From: Chryseobacterium sp. StRB126
Lineage (GTDB): Bacteria > Bacteroidota > Bacteroidia > Flavobacteriales > Weeksellaceae
DNA: 64,000 nt
Direction of reading: 5' to 3'
Assembly: GCF_000829375.1 (NCBI RefSeq)
Contig: NZ_AP014624.1
Span: 3,596,001-3,660,000 of the forward strand
Both the position numbers and the translations under genes were made by a program. Shown here in pieces: positions 43,483-52,040 of this stretch (position 1 is its first letter; every line of letters begins with the position of its first letter). The notes under the pieces were generated by a model. It saw only the letters and a program-made list of their open reading frames with translations. It did not search any database and was not told where the DNA came from.

Positions 43483-45513
43483 TCAATGTTCATCTGATTT
43501 ATTAGAAATCGTACTGCTCATCAGATCATCAGCTTTTTTATCCAATCCTGAGCTTAGTGGCAGGAAGAATTTCAGTGGATGCTTTATAAAATATCTGAAA
43601 ATTTCTTTATAGATTTCACTTACCTGTCCGAAGTTCATCTTTCTTGACCTGAATGCCAGGAACATGGATAAGCTGAAACTTACCAGGAAGTTGAAGAACC
43701 CAATTAAGAAAACCGTTACAAAGGAGATCCAGAATGTATAGGAATCTACAGAAAAATCTTTTCCATAAAGGCCTAATGCAAAGTTTCCGGCAGCAAAGGT
43801 AATGTGTCTAATATCAAGATCAAGCCCGAAGAACATCCCTACAGGTGCCGTTGCACCAAGGAAAACCCCGAACCAGAAATTCGATACGATTCCCGGCCAG
43901 TTTTTAGCATAATATTTTGACAGTCCTTTTGCGAATTTCTTTCCAAAAAAACTTCTGATAGAGAGGTTTTTGGCAATTCTTTCCGGAATCTGATAGAATA
44001 CGGAGTTGTTTCCGATATTTCCAGAGATAATTCCTGAAATGAAAAGATAGAAACCAGCAATACTGGCATGAAGAATTGCTTTGGATTTGAAAGGGTCAAG
44101 GTCTTTCAGCAGTTTATCTGATCTGTCTACAGCAAGATTTTGCGAGAAAAATACATCCAGTCCATAAATAATGGCAAGTGCTACCGGGAATGCCAATAAA
44201 ACGTTTCCTACGAAGGCAATAAACTGGCTTCGGAAAAGTTTGGAGACAAGGTGAGCAAATTCCGTATTATTTCTTTTACTGTTTCCTTCTTCAGACAATA
44301 CTTTAGTCATTGTAGCAGCAGTCATTGCCGGCTGTTTTGTGGCCAATGTGAACCCCATCAGATAGATCATTACAAATCCCATCGCATAGTTCATGGAATA
44401 TAGAAACGCGTGTGAAAAGTCACTTCCGGGAATATATCCGTACAACATTTTCAGGACGCAGAGTGCTCCTACGATAATTCCACCACCACTCGCTTTGTAG
44501 AACATGGTCATATATTCCTTTCTGGTGGAAGTAATATAATGAGTTCCCGCTTCTGCAGTGTGATTGGTGATAAGGTGAGAAATTAGCCTTGTACTGTCGT
44601 TAATAAGATCAGCAATATTATTTTTGTGCGATTTATAGCTCAGAATATTAAAGATCAACTGTTTCGACCTTACCAGAATATCTTCTTCACTATCAATAAT
44701 CAGCAGCTGTACAATTTCATAAATTCTTTCGGTCTGTTGACGGATCTTCAGCAATGATTGGTTAATTTTCCCTGAAATTCCATATTTAGCTGAATTTTTA
44801 AAGGCTATATTCACGAATTCCAGACACTGCTCAGAATAAATTTTAATCTGCTTATATCTACTGTCTTTAGAATGCAATTGTAGCTCAGGATCCTTAATAA
44901 GATCATCTGCCAATGCTTCCAATTCGTTCTGAAGAGCCAAAAATGGATTGGAAAGATTCCTGTACTGAGGCGCCATTCTTACTACTTCCACTTCCATCGC
45001 CATTCCTGTTACCCTCCATGAAAGGATATTCATTGAGAAAATAAGTTCCTTCTTTACATTTGGCTTAATGATAAAATCTGCAGCTCCAATGAGTGCCAGG
45101 AACTCATTAACCTCATTTTCCGGAAGATTGTGAAGATATTTTAAGTCTGTATTAGGTCTTAGACTTACATTATCAATCATGTACCACACTGTTTTTTCAT
45201 TTTCAACAGGTGGCAGCACCTTATTCAGGATTCTTTTTTTAAGTTCCGGAAAAAAGGCATTTTCAGAAAGAATATTGGCTTCAGTGAGTGACAGGTTGAA
45301 GGGTCTTCCTTTAAAAATATTATGGATGTAATACTTGAAGTTTTCCGCAAAATTGGGATTGCTTCTGAGAAAGTTAAGCACATCTGTAAAGTCTGCCCTT
45401 TTTACACTCTCTAACAACTCTGCAAAGGGTTCCAAAGAAAGGGTTTCGTTCTTAAAAGAAAAGTATTTTTTAAGAACTGACTCAAAATTTGTGCTGGAAT
45501 TAAAGAATTTCAT
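43483..45513 (-). CDS. SpecificRecomb-family ('site-specific recombinase', Gcr-like) membrane protein
   Basis: 676 residues. The first ~330 are soluble and helical (FLRSNPNFAENFKYYIHNIF, FFPELKKRILNKVLPP, ALADDLIKD). The rest has about six TM helices (KASGGGIIVGALCVLKMLYG, YAMGFVMIYLMGFTLATKQPAMTAATM, FIAFVGNVLLAFPVALAIIYGLD, ASIAGFYLFISGIISGNIGN, FGVFLGATAPVGMFFGLDLD, WISFVTVFLIGFFNFLVSF). This is the family named from a Neisseria gene; it has no known recombinase catalytic motif and is clearly a membrane protein, so the name is doubtful. It starts 13 bp after the mtgA stop. Confidence 0.85.
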   Translation of the reverse strand: MKFFNSSTNFESVLKKYFSFKNETLSLEPFAELLESVKRADFTDVLNFLRSNPNFAENFKYYIHNIFKGRPFNLSLTEANILSENAFFPELKKRILNKVLPPVENEKTVWYMIDNVSLRPNTDLKYLHNLPENEVNEFLALIGAADFIIKPNVKKELIFSMNILSWRVTGMAMEVEVVRMAPQYRNLSNPFLALQNELEALADDLIKDPELQLHSKDSRYKQIKIYSEQCLEFVNIAFKNSAKYGISGKINQSLLKIRQQTERIYEIVQLLIIDSEEDILVRSKQLIFNILSYKSHKNNIADLINDSTRLISHLITNHTAEAGTHYITSTRKEYMTMFYKASGGGIIVGALCVLKMLYGYIPGSDFSHAFLYSMNYAMGFVMIYLMGFTLATKQPAMTAATMTKVLSEEGNSKRNNTEFAHLVSKLFRSQFIAFVGNVLLAFPVALAIIYGLDVFFSQNLAVDRSDKLLKDLDPFKSKAILHASIAGFYLFISGIISGNIGNNSVFYQIPERIAKNLSIRSFFGKKFAKGLSKYYAKNWPGIVSNFWFGVFLGATAPVGMFFGLDLDIRHITFAAGNFALGLYGKDFSVDSYTFWISFVTVFLIGFFNFLVSFSLSMFLAFRSRKMNFGQVSEIYKEIFRYFIKHPLKFFLPLSSGLDKKADDLMSSTISNKSDEH

Positions 45514-45526
45514 TAGTACAAAGATA

Positions 45527-46171
45527 CTATTTCAAACTCACATTCCTCATCTGTCTCATGATCCAATTGTGTTTCTTTCTTAAATAAGGGGATGGATTTT
45601 TTGGATCATACTTCTTTGGATTCGGCAGTACAGCAGCAATCCAGGCTGCATCTGATGTACTCAGGTCCTTAGATGATTTACCGAAATAATATTGTGCTGC
45701 TGCTTCTACCCCAAATACTCCCTGCCCCATCTCAATGGAATTCAGGTATCTTTCAAGGATAATGTCCTTGCTCCATGTTTTTTCAATAATAAAAGTATAG
45801 ACTGCTTCCAACCCTTTTCTTACCCAGCTTCTGCCCTGCCAAAGAAAGACATTTTTTGCAGTTTGCTGAGAAATAGTACTTCCGCCTCTTATTTTTTTGC
45901 CTTTTTCATTATACTTCATTGCTTTTTCGATGGCTGTATAATCGAAGCCGTTATGGTCAAAGAATTTCTGGTCTTCTGAGGCAATGACTGCTTTTTTTAC
46001 ATTATCCCCCATTTCATCATAGGAGATATAGTCTCGGTGTAATTTGCCATACTCAAAAAGGCCTCCTATCTGAGTAAGGGTAATGGGTGGATTAAAAAAT
46101 CTTCCCCAAATGATAAAAACTACGTTCAGAACAAGAACGATGAAAATAAACTGTTTAATTCTTTTCCACAT
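45527..46171 (-). CDS. mtgA: Monofunctional peptidoglycan glycosyltransferase MtgA (GT51)
   Basis: 214 residues from the ATG at 46171 (MWKRIKQ; an upstream TTG is rejected). One N-terminal TM anchor (FIFIVLVLNVVFIIWG) and a GT51 domain: VIASEDQKFFDHNGFD (catalytic Glu), RGGSTISQQTAKNVFLW, RKGLEAVYTFIIEKTWSKDIILERYLNSIEMGQGVFGVEAAAQYYFGK and AAWIAAVLPNPKKYDP. It polymerises lipid II into glycan chains at the inner membrane without a transpeptidase domain. It lies 10 bp downstream of the substrate-binding lipoprotein gene as counted from its frame, on the same strand. Confidence 0.95.
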   Translation of the reverse strand: MWKRIKQFIFIVLVLNVVFIIWGRFFNPPITLTQIGGLFEYGKLHRDYISYDEMGDNVKKAVIASEDQKFFDHNGFDYTAIEKAMKYNEKGKKIRGGSTISQQTAKNVFLWQGRSWVRKGLEAVYTFIIEKTWSKDIILERYLNSIEMGQGVFGVEAAAQYYFGKSSKDLSTSDAAWIAAVLPNPKKYDPKNPSPYLRKKHNWIMRQMRNVSLK

Positions 46172-46214
46172 AACTTTATAAAAAGGAAAGGCAAAAATAA
46201 GCAAATACTCCGAT

Positions 46215-47261
46215 TTACTGCAATTCTTTCATATAAGTAAGCTGATAATCCGGTAAAAGTTCAGGATGGAAGATTTTAATATAATCTTTAAGAATTAAAT
46301 CTGCTCTTACTCCTCCACTTTCAAAGAAGTCGTTAGCCATTTGCCTTTCTTTTCCACCTATTGTATATAGCTTTCCTTTGTTGAATACATCCAGCTTTCC
46401 GTAGAAATTATTCATCTTCAACATTTCTTTTCTTGAAGTATGGTTCCCTGCATTTACCCAGTACTGAACACCATTGGTCTTCGCAAATACTTCTTCAAAG
46501 CTCATCGTTAAAGCTTTTTCGTCCTTATTATCTTTCATGATATAAGTAGCATTGGCATCAGCAATATAATGAGCTACGGAAGTGTTTCCACCCGGAATAT
46601 ACCAAATATCCCCATACATTTCATTGGCCAGCACAACAGGTTTATCTTTTGCTCTTAATGCTAGTTGCTTCAGTTCATTATAGTTTTTCTCCACTTCCTG
46701 ATATTTGGCTTCTGCTTCTTTTTCCTTTCCGAAAAACTCTCCAAATAGCTTTATATAAGCTGCTTTTTGCAATGGCTGCTGCTCCATGTATTCATCCAGG
46801 AATATAATCTGGATCCCATTGTTCTTCAATAACTGATAAGCATTGTCAAAACTTGCTATATAATTGGTAAAAATAGCATCTGGTTTCATGGAAATGATTT
46901 TCTCCACATTATACTTCTGATCGCTTCCTACATTCTGAATTTTTCCTTCTTTAATCAGATCCTGAATCTTTTCTGAATAAATATACTCCGGACTTGATAC
47001 TCCAATGATTAAATTTTCGGCTCCAAGCTCTGAAATATACCCCGCCATACTAGCATTAAGTAGGATAATTTTCTTGAAAGGTGTTTGATTTTGCTTAAAA
47101 TTATAGGTGAAATTTCCCGATTTCAGTTCGAAGCTTCCATCCTGTTCCTTGTATTGAGTGCGATTTGAAATCTTTGTCCAATCTGAGGACGAAATTTTTT
47201 GTTCTCTTTTACAAGCAATTAGCGAAAATACCGTGAATAAAAGTAAAATTTTCTGTTTCAT
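46215..47261 (-). CDS. TroA/BtuF-type ABC substrate-binding lipoprotein (metallophore or cobalamin type)
   Basis: 348 residues with a lipobox (VFSLIAC, Cys17). The helical-backbone binding fold is shown by KKIILLNASMAGYISELGAENLIIGVSSPEYIYS, VEKIISMKPDAIFTNYI, NGIQIIFLDEYMEQQPLQKAAYIKLFGEFFGKEKEAEAKYQEVEKNY and AHYIADANATY. This class binds haem, ferric siderophores or cobalamin for an ABC importer. No permease or ATPase gene is adjacent, so it may feed a distant transporter. Its start lies 60 bp from the tRNA-Arg gene, which is transcribed the other way. Confidence 0.88.
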   Translation of the reverse strand: MKQKILLLFTVFSLIACKREQKISSSDWTKISNRTQYKEQDGSFELKSGNFTYNFKQNQTPFKKIILLNASMAGYISELGAENLIIGVSSPEYIYSEKIQDLIKEGKIQNVGSDQKYNVEKIISMKPDAIFTNYIASFDNAYQLLKNNGIQIIFLDEYMEQQPLQKAAYIKLFGEFFGKEKEAEAKYQEVEKNYNELKQLALRAKDKPVVLANEMYGDIWYIPGGNTSVAHYIADANATYIMKDNKDEKALTMSFEEVFAKTNGVQYWVNAGNHTSRKEMLKMNNFYGKLDVFNKGKLYTIGGKERQMANDFFESGGVRADLILKDYIKIFHPELLPDYQLTYMKELQ

Positions 47262-47285
47262 GTTTCAAAGAACGGAAAAAAGTGG

Positions 47286-47293
47286 TATATTTG
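47286..47293 (+). promoter_or_regulatory. Promoter -7 element of tRNA-Arg
   Basis: TATATTTG matches TAnnTTTG; a TTC lies 19 bp upstream (47264-47266) as a weak -33. The start would be near 47299, about 20 nt before the mature tRNA. Confidence 0.6.
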
Positions 47294-47320
47294 CAACCGT
47301 TAAACAACAACATAACACAA

Positions 47321-47394
47321 GGCCTCGTGGCGCAACTGAATAGCGCATCTGATTACGGCTCAGAAGGTTACAGGTTTGAATCCTGTCGAGGTCA
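47321..47394 (+). tRNA. tRNA-Arg (anticodon ACG)
   Basis: Cloverleaf: acceptor GGCCTCG with CGAGGTC (one G-U), D arm GCGC/GCGC, anticodon arm TCTGA-TTACGGC-TCAGA with ACG at the anticodon, T arm ACAGG-TTTGAAT-CCTGT, discriminator A at 47394. CCA is not encoded. The 3' end is directly joined to the 3' end of a serine recombinase remnant, marking it as an integration site. A terminator hairpin follows. Confidence 0.95.
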
Positions 47395-47490
47395 CAAGAC
47401 CGACATTTGAAGATTTCACTCTTCGATGTCGGTTTTTTTTATTTCCTAATCCATTGTTATACTGGTAGATACACTGAGCAACAATATTCA
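47388..47490. repeat. Candidate attL: tRNA-Arg 3' end joined to a serine-recombinase 3' end
   Basis: From GGTCAC at the tRNA 3' end to CAATATTCA this ~103 bp is nearly identical to 60268-60369. In the copy at 60.3 kb the same bases encode the last residues of a serine recombinase (NIVAQCIYQYNN...). Here the frame keeps NIVAQCIYQYNN but a one-base change in an A-run abolishes the normal end, and homology stops at 47490 at the transposase fragment. It looks like a truncated left end of an integrated element. Confidence 0.75.
47399..47440 (+). terminator. Terminator after tRNA-Arg
   Basis: ACCGACAT (47399-47406) pairs with ATGTCGGT (47426-47433), with an inner TGAAGA/TCTTCG stem, followed by eight T. 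The copy at 60277-60319 has TTTTTT. Confidence 0.85.
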
Positions 47491-47513
47491 GGATCAGTCT
47501 CAAAAGTTGGGGA

Positions 47514-47900
47514 CTACGCAAAAAGTTTAGCTAATCTGAAGAGAAAAAACGATTTGTCCCTTACACCTCGCAGTCGTAATCTGAAGTTTTTTATTTTGGC
47601 ATTGAATGATTCAGCTGAAGCGCTAGTACTTCTTTGATTAAAATAATTGAGAATAATGATTTGCAATTGTTTTAATCAGCAATGAGAGTGATTTGAACCC
47701 TAATTCTTCTACATTTTTGAACGAATGCGCTAATTTGAGCATGGCTCCCAATTTGTCAATGTTTTGATTATAAACTCTCCTCAAACCATCCAATAAATTA
47801 CAGGTCTTTTCTAAATCTGGATATTTCGAGAATAAAATCTCTGCTCTCTACTTTTGGGATAGCGTCCAATTTTCTTTAGTTTTTTATTTTTCTCCCCAAG
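47514..47900 (-). pseudogene. C-terminal remnant of a DDE transposase (ISL3-like)
   Basis: Read on the minus strand: NWTLSQK, an in-frame TAG, RAEILFSKYPDLEKTCNLLDGLRRVYNQ, then GFKSLSLLIKTIANHYSQLF, a frameshift in a T-run near 47640, then STSASAESFNAKIKNFRLRLRGVRDKSFFLFRLAKLFA and the stop at 47514-47516. The SAESFNAKIK...RGVRDxxFFLFRLAKLFA ending is the C-terminus of ISL3-type transposases, including the catalytic Glu. The N-terminal two thirds are missing and no terminal repeats are seen. Dead element. Confidence 0.85.
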
Positions 47901-47914
47901 TTTTACGCTTGATC

Positions 47915-48142
47915 CTAATCTTCTCCATCTCCATTATTTATGATACTTCGATTAATATCAACTCCGGGATATTGTGAAATAAAATCTGCCATTCCATGAA
48001 TGTCTTCTGTTCTATACACAGGTTTATCGGTGTGACGCGGTTCTCCCCCACTTGCTCCCTGATAAGATGCATCTGTAGCAATTGTAATATAGCCAGCTTC
48101 TGCTAAACGTTGTGCGTAAGGACCAGACTTTGTTCTAAGCAA
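47915..48142 (-). pseudogene. Internal fragment of a DLH-like alpha/beta hydrolase
   Basis: About 70 residues: SGPYAQRLAEAGYITIATDASYQGASGGEPRHTDKPVYRTEDIHGMADFISQYPGVDINRS. It matches the middle of the intact hydrolase at 48841-49896 (SGLYANQMAERGFAVIAFDPSYTGESGGEPRD...NTEDF), at clearly lower than gene-duplicate identity. N-terminus, nucleophile elbow and C-terminus are all missing. The frame ends in unrelated sequence at the transposase remnant. Confidence 0.8.
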
Positions 48143-48199
48143 TCAAATGTTGATTGGATTATTTTCTTCTTAAACTCCGATTGCTGTTTTTTACATATT

Positions 48200-48766
48200 T
48201 TATGATTCAATTGTTTTTATAGTTTTTGAAGGAATCCCTCCCACCACAGCATTATCTGGAACATCTTTGGACACCACCGCCCCGGCTGCAACAACAGCAT
48301 TTTCGCCAATTGTAACTCCCGGAAGAATGGTTGCATTGGCTCCAATCCACGCATTTTTTTTGATAAGAATAGATTTTCCTATCAACCCTTTTCTATATTG
48401 AGGTTCTAAAGGATGATTTTCAGTTATCAAACTTACTTTCGGACCGATTAAAACGTCGTCTTCAATCGTAATTCCGCCTAATGTCAAAAAAGTACAATCA
48501 AAGTTAATGAATACATTTTTACCGATATTGAGATTCTTTCCGTAGTTGATATAAATGGGTGTAAACACAACTACATTCTCAAGTCTTTCACCCACAATCT
48601 CACTTAATATTTTTAAAAATTCATCTGGTTCTGTCGAATTATTTAACTGAATCAATTGCTTCTTAACCTGATAAGAAGCTTCTAATAATTTGTGAATTTC
48701 CGGGTCGTCGGGCATTATTGTCACACCATTTTTTAGTCTTGTGAAAATATCTTCGTTAAAGCTCAT
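48200..48766 (-). CDS. Maltose/galactoside-type O-acetyltransferase (left-handed beta-helix)
   Basis: 188 residues. A helical N-terminus (DIFTRLKNGVTIMPDDPEIHKLLEASYQVKKQLIQLNN) precedes hexapeptide repeats: NLNIGKNVFINFDCTFLTLGGITIEDDVLIGPKVSLITENHPLEPQYRKGLIGKSILIKKNAWIGANATILPGVTIGENAVVAAGAVVSKDVPDNAVVGGIPSK. The catalytic His is in ENHPL. The enzyme transfers acetyl from acetyl-CoA to a sugar hydroxyl; acceptor unknown. It lies 74 bp downstream of the alpha/beta hydrolase gene in the tRNA-Arg accessory zone. Confidence 0.92.
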   Translation of the reverse strand: MSFNEDIFTRLKNGVTIMPDDPEIHKLLEASYQVKKQLIQLNNSTEPDEFLKILSEIVGERLENVVVFTPIYINYGKNLNIGKNVFINFDCTFLTLGGITIEDDVLIGPKVSLITENHPLEPQYRKGLIGKSILIKKNAWIGANATILPGVTIGENAVVAAGAVVSKDVPDNAVVGGIPSKTIKTIES

Positions 48767-48840
48767 TTTTAAATATTTAGAGAAAAAAAGACGCTAAATC
48801 CGCCATTTCAATAAGCGGATTCAGCTATTGCAATGTTCAA

Positions 48841-49896
48841 TTATTTCAAATTCGTTCTGAAGAAATTATCCAGTTTTTCAAAAGGAATCACATCCACTTT
48901 GTCATATAAATCGACGTGAACCGCATTTGGAATAATTATCAATTCTTTCGGTTCTGCAGCCACTTTGTAAATGTCTTCGCTCATATATTTGGAATGTGCA
49001 TTTTCCCCAGCAATCAGAAGCATAGGTCTTGGCGAAATTTCTTTGATATAACTCAACATCACCGAATTGGCAAAAGACATCGGATTGGTTTTCGTCCAGC
49101 CTTTATTGGAGTTTAAAGAACGTTTATGATATCCTCTGGACGTTTTGTAATAATCAAAATAATCCTTTACAAACTGAGGTTCATCACCGTTTAATTTTTC
49201 AGGTAAATGGGTTGTCGGATATTCAGGCTTTCCGTTTTCAGCATCAACCCAACGTTGCAGACTCATTGTTTCAAAAGCTTTCGTGCGTTCTTCGGGAGTC
49301 ATTTTATCATAATATCCTTTGGCGCTAACTCTTGAAATATCATAAGCACTTGTTGTCGCTACTGCTTTCACTCGTTTGTCGGCAATGGTGGCATTCAACG
49401 CAAAAGTTGCAAAGCCACAGATTCCGATAATTCCGATTTTGTTTCGGTCTACATTGTTCTGAAGTCCAAGAAAATCAAGTGCCGCACTGAAATCTTCGGT
49501 ATTAATGTCTGGGGAAGCAATATCTCTCGGCTCACCTCCACTTTCGCCGGTATAAGAAGGGTCAAAAGCAATAACAGCAAAACCTCTTTCCGCCATTTGG
49601 TTGGCATATAAACCGGAAGACTGTTCTTTTACCGCACCAAACGGTCCGCTGATTGCCAAAGCTGCAAATTTTTCGTTCCCTGCATTTTTGGGAAGGTATA
49701 AATCTCCGGAAAGCGTTATTCCGTAACGGTTTTTGAAGGTAACGGATTTTCGGGTTACTTTATTGCTTAGTTTAAATGTATAATGTTCGTTTTGTTCTGC
49801 TGCATTCATTGTCTTTTGATTTGATTTTTTATTCTGCGCAAATGCCTGTCCGATGAAAAGAAATGACAAAGCCATCACTGTTGTTGCTATTTTCAT
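48841..49896 (-). CDS. Secreted alpha/beta hydrolase, DLH-like with Cys nucleophile
   Basis: 351 residues with a signal peptide ending AFAQ. After KSVTFKNRYGITLSGDLYLPKN comes the oxyanion region ISGPFGAVKEQSSGLYANQMAERGF and IAFDPSYTGESGGEPRD. The nucleophile elbow is GIIGICGFATFALNA, with Cys instead of Ser, as in dienelactone-hydrolase relatives. The C-terminal half has PRPMLLIAGENAHSKYMSEDIY (Asp/Glu region) and IPNAVHVDLYD (His). Substrate unknown. The divergent-acting AraC regulator lies upstream on the same strand 90 bp away and may control it. Confidence 0.88.
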   Translation of the reverse strand: MKIATTVMALSFLFIGQAFAQNKKSNQKTMNAAEQNEHYTFKLSNKVTRKSVTFKNRYGITLSGDLYLPKNAGNEKFAALAISGPFGAVKEQSSGLYANQMAERGFAVIAFDPSYTGESGGEPRDIASPDINTEDFSAALDFLGLQNNVDRNKIGIIGICGFATFALNATIADKRVKAVATTSAYDISRVSAKGYYDKMTPEERTKAFETMSLQRWVDAENGKPEYPTTHLPEKLNGDEPQFVKDYFDYYKTSRGYHKRSLNSNKGWTKTNPMSFANSVMLSYIKEISPRPMLLIAGENAHSKYMSEDIYKVAAEPKELIIIPNAVHVDLYDKVDVIPFEKLDNFFRTNLK

Positions 49897-49986
49897 ATCT
49901 GAATTTTGAATTAAAAATTATTTGCACAAAATTAGAAACAGCGAAATGCTAACAGTTAATGATAATCAAACCAAAAAATAAGAATT

Positions 49987-50866
49987 TCAAACTTCGGTCA
50001 AACGAAATGCTTTTGGATTGGTTCCGGTTTGTTTTTTAAAGAAATTATTAAAATACGTCGGATAATCAAATCCGAGTGCAAAAGCAATTTCTGAGATATT
50101 CCAGTCAGTGTGTTGCAGCAATGCTTTTGCTTCTGTGAGAATACGTTCTGTAATATGAACCGTTGTAGATTTTCCGGTAACTTCTTTTACGGCACGATTG
50201 AGATAATTGACGTGAACATTCAAGTTTTTTGCAAAATCCTGTGCTGATTTCAGTTGCAGAGATTGGTCTGTAGTTTCAATAGGAAATTGTCTTTCCAACA
50301 TTTCCAGAAAAACGGAGGATAATCTTGATGCCGCATTCTTATTTTGGTCAAAATTTTCTACAGGTTCCAGCTTCAAAGATTCGTGAATGATAAGACTTAT
50401 GTAGTTGCGTATCAGCTCATCCTTATAAACATAATCGCTTTCCTGTTCTGCAATCATCTTTTGGAAAATAGTATTAAGAAATTGTCTTTGTTCTTCAGTA
50501 ATTTTCAGAACGGGAGTTCCGCCGATTTTAAAGAAAGAAGACTGCTGTAAACTTTCGGAGCGTTCAGAATTCTTAAAAAATTCCTCAGAAAAAAGAATGG
50601 TATAGCCTTTATAAGTAGTTGAAATTGTCTCCCAGGAATACGGAATATGTGGGTTTCCGAAAAAAAAGTACCGTTCCTTCCTGCTCGAAACTTTTATCGG
50701 AATAATGAATCTTACTTTTCCCGGTTGTAAGGCAAATTTTATAGAATTCTTTTCTGCTATACACAAGGGTTTCGTTTCCGTCCTGCTCAATCTGAAACGC
50801 ACGAAAACCTTTTAGTTTTAACTCAGTATTAAATCCTGAAACAACTCTTTTTACCTTTTCTTTCAT
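49987..50866 (-). pseudogene. AraC-family transcriptional regulator, frameshifted in an 8-base homopolymer
   Basis: The N-terminal frame starts MKEKVKRVVSGFNTELKLKGFRAFQIEQDG and runs to EQEGTVLFF; the continuation GNPHIPYSWETISTTYKGYTILFSEEFF is in the next frame. Removing one base from the A-run at 50660-50667 restores one ORF of about 292 residues. The C-terminal HTH pair is intact: SAQDFAKNLNVHVNYLNRAVKEVTGKSTTVHITERILTEAKALLQHTDWNISEIAFALGFDYPTYFNNFFKKQTGTNPKAFRLTE. This is an AraC regulator with a cupin-like sensor half. A true mutation, phase-variable run or sequencing error are all possible. Confidence 0.85.
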
Positions 50867-51027
50867 TTTTCAAAGTTAAGAAAATCAAAACCATAAGTAT
50901 AAGCACTAAAAATGTAGGTTACTATAACTTTATTATTCTTAAGAATGTCAATCTCCATTTTTTAAAATACTTAAATTACATTGAAAGTCGTTTAAAGTGT
51001 ATGAAAATTACCCAATAAAAATGAGTT

Positions 51028-51108
51028 TTATAATTCTTGTTTAATTTGGCTTAATCGAACCAAATCATCTATAAAAGTGTTTGAAGATAATCCCGTCTTG
51101 ATCACACA
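51028..51108 (-). repeat. Candidate attR: element right end with 3' coding remnant
   Basis: 51034-51108 matches 60204-60278 without gaps over 75 bp (about 80% identity). On the minus strand both copies are open and end alike: SSNTFIDDLVRLSQI..EL, with a TAA at 51028-51030. The sequence ends at CGTCTTGATCACAC, resembling the tRNA-Arg 3' end GAGGTCAC. Immediately beyond lies a strong terminator unrelated to the 60 kb copy. It fits the right boundary of an element that entered at tRNA-Arg. Confidence 0.6.
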
Positions 51109-51118
51109 CAAAGCCAAA

Positions 51119-51154
51119 TGGCACCAACTAAAGACAGTTGGTGCCATTTTTTTT
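51119..51154. terminator. Strong terminator at the candidate right element boundary
   Basis: TGGCACCAACT (51119-51129) pairs perfectly with AGTTGGTGCCA (51136-51146), extended by AAA/TTT, followed by eight T. It has no gene of its own just upstream and could be the original terminator of tRNA-Arg displaced by the insertion. Confidence 0.8.
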
Positions 51155-51360
51155 AATAAATTTCCGGATCTTACCATACCAAAATTATATGATCTAAACC
51201 CCTATTGAAAATACCTGACTAGCATACTCATAATGTTAGCAACTCCAATTGTTTACTTACTACGTTCTTGAAACCTTAGGTCACAAGTAATGATTCAGTA
51301 ATCAGGTTCTAACAAAAAAATACTTTCAGATTCCATTTAACATTTAAATTCTATACATAA

Positions 51361-51391
51361 AAATCCGAGAAGCTACTATCTTCTCGGATTT
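51361..51391. terminator. Terminator of the RHS operon
   Basis: AAATCCGAGAAG (51361-51372) and CTTCTCGGATTT (51380-51391) form a perfect 12 bp stem, followed on the minus strand by TTATGTATAG after a run of T. It lies 116 bp beyond the last gene of the minus-strand RHS operon. Confidence 0.75.
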
Positions 51392-51506
51392 ATTTATCGA
51401 CATTGTTAATCTTGTTCTAGATACGGGTATTCCGCTCACGCTAGGATAGAAAAGTAATTTAATAAGATCCTATATGAAGGGATTCTTATTGCAGCAGGTT
51501 TATTCA

Positions 51507-52031
51507 TTATCTTTTTTTTTTATCTTCTCCATAGATTTTTTTTAGTTTTTCAATTTGCTGAGCTTTCTGTAAAGAATCTATTCTTTTTTCTTTTGCAATA
51601 AATTCTGGAGTATAGCGAATAGAAAACTTTTTTTGGGAATAATGGATAGATGCAAAAAAATTAATAATTATAAATAAAACTATTGACCAAACAATTATGC
51701 CGCCTATTAGATTCTTTCTTTTAGGCAGATTGTCAAATTCCAAATTATATTTTTTCCAAACATTATTATTATGATCAAGTGTTATATAATTGAATATTAT
51801 TATAATAACACCTACAATATACAATGATAAATCTGAAATGGATTTTGGATTTATATTATTGATTATATAATAATAATTTTGGATAGAAAATGCAATCCAG
51901 AATTCAAGAACTATCATTACCAAGCCCGCTCTAAACCCGTTCAAAAAATTTCTAAATGGAAATGATGTCCATATCATTGCCTTATACATTTTATAGAAAA
52001 AGTAATAATATGCTCTTTTTATTTTGTTCAT
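51507..52031 (-). CDS. Membrane protein of unknown family, candidate immunity protein for the RHS toxin
   Basis: 174 residues with about three to four TM helices: FRAGLVMIVLEFWIAFSIQ, LSLYIVGVIIIIFNYITL and GGIIVWSIVLFIIINFFASI, a basic N-terminus and a charged Lys/Glu C-terminal tail (IDSLQKAQQIEKLKKIYGEDKKKR). Codon use is very A/T-rich. I recognise no family. It starts 9 bp after the RHS gene stop and is the last gene of that operon, the position where polymorphic-toxin immunity genes stand. A membrane-embedded immunity protein would suit a membrane-acting toxin. This role is inference. Confidence 0.7.
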   Translation of the reverse strand: MNKIKRAYYYFFYKMYKAMIWTSFPFRNFLNGFRAGLVMIVLEFWIAFSIQNYYYIINNINPKSISDLSLYIVGVIIIIFNYITLDHNNNVWKKYNLEFDNLPKRKNLIGGIIVWSIVLFIIINFFASIHYSQKKFSIRYTPEFIAKEKRIDSLQKAQQIEKLKKIYGEDKKKR

Positions 52032-52040
52032 AGAATTTGT

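Larger units (their letters stand above)
50867..51506. other. Intergenic region between AraC and the RHS operon, element end inside
   Basis: 640 bp without an intact gene. It contains the coding remnant/att sequence at 51028-51108, the terminator at 51119-51154 and the hairpin at 51361-51391, described separately. The segments 50870-51025 and 51160-51355 are A/T-rich with no recognisable feature. Confidence 0.5.

Noticed and set aside
43483-45513. True site-specific recombinase
   Set aside because: The protein has several TM helices and no serine or tyrosine recombinase motifs; the family name is historical.
47407-47637. Plus-strand ORF of 76 residues after tRNA-Arg
   Set aside because: It runs antisense across the recombinase 3' remnant and the transposase fragment; the minus-strand readings match known protein motifs.
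51028-51108. A second tRNA 3' half at 51.1 kb
   Set aside because: It resembles the tRNA-Arg 3' end only over the last ~10 bases; no cloverleaf can be drawn and the minus strand is open coding sequence.
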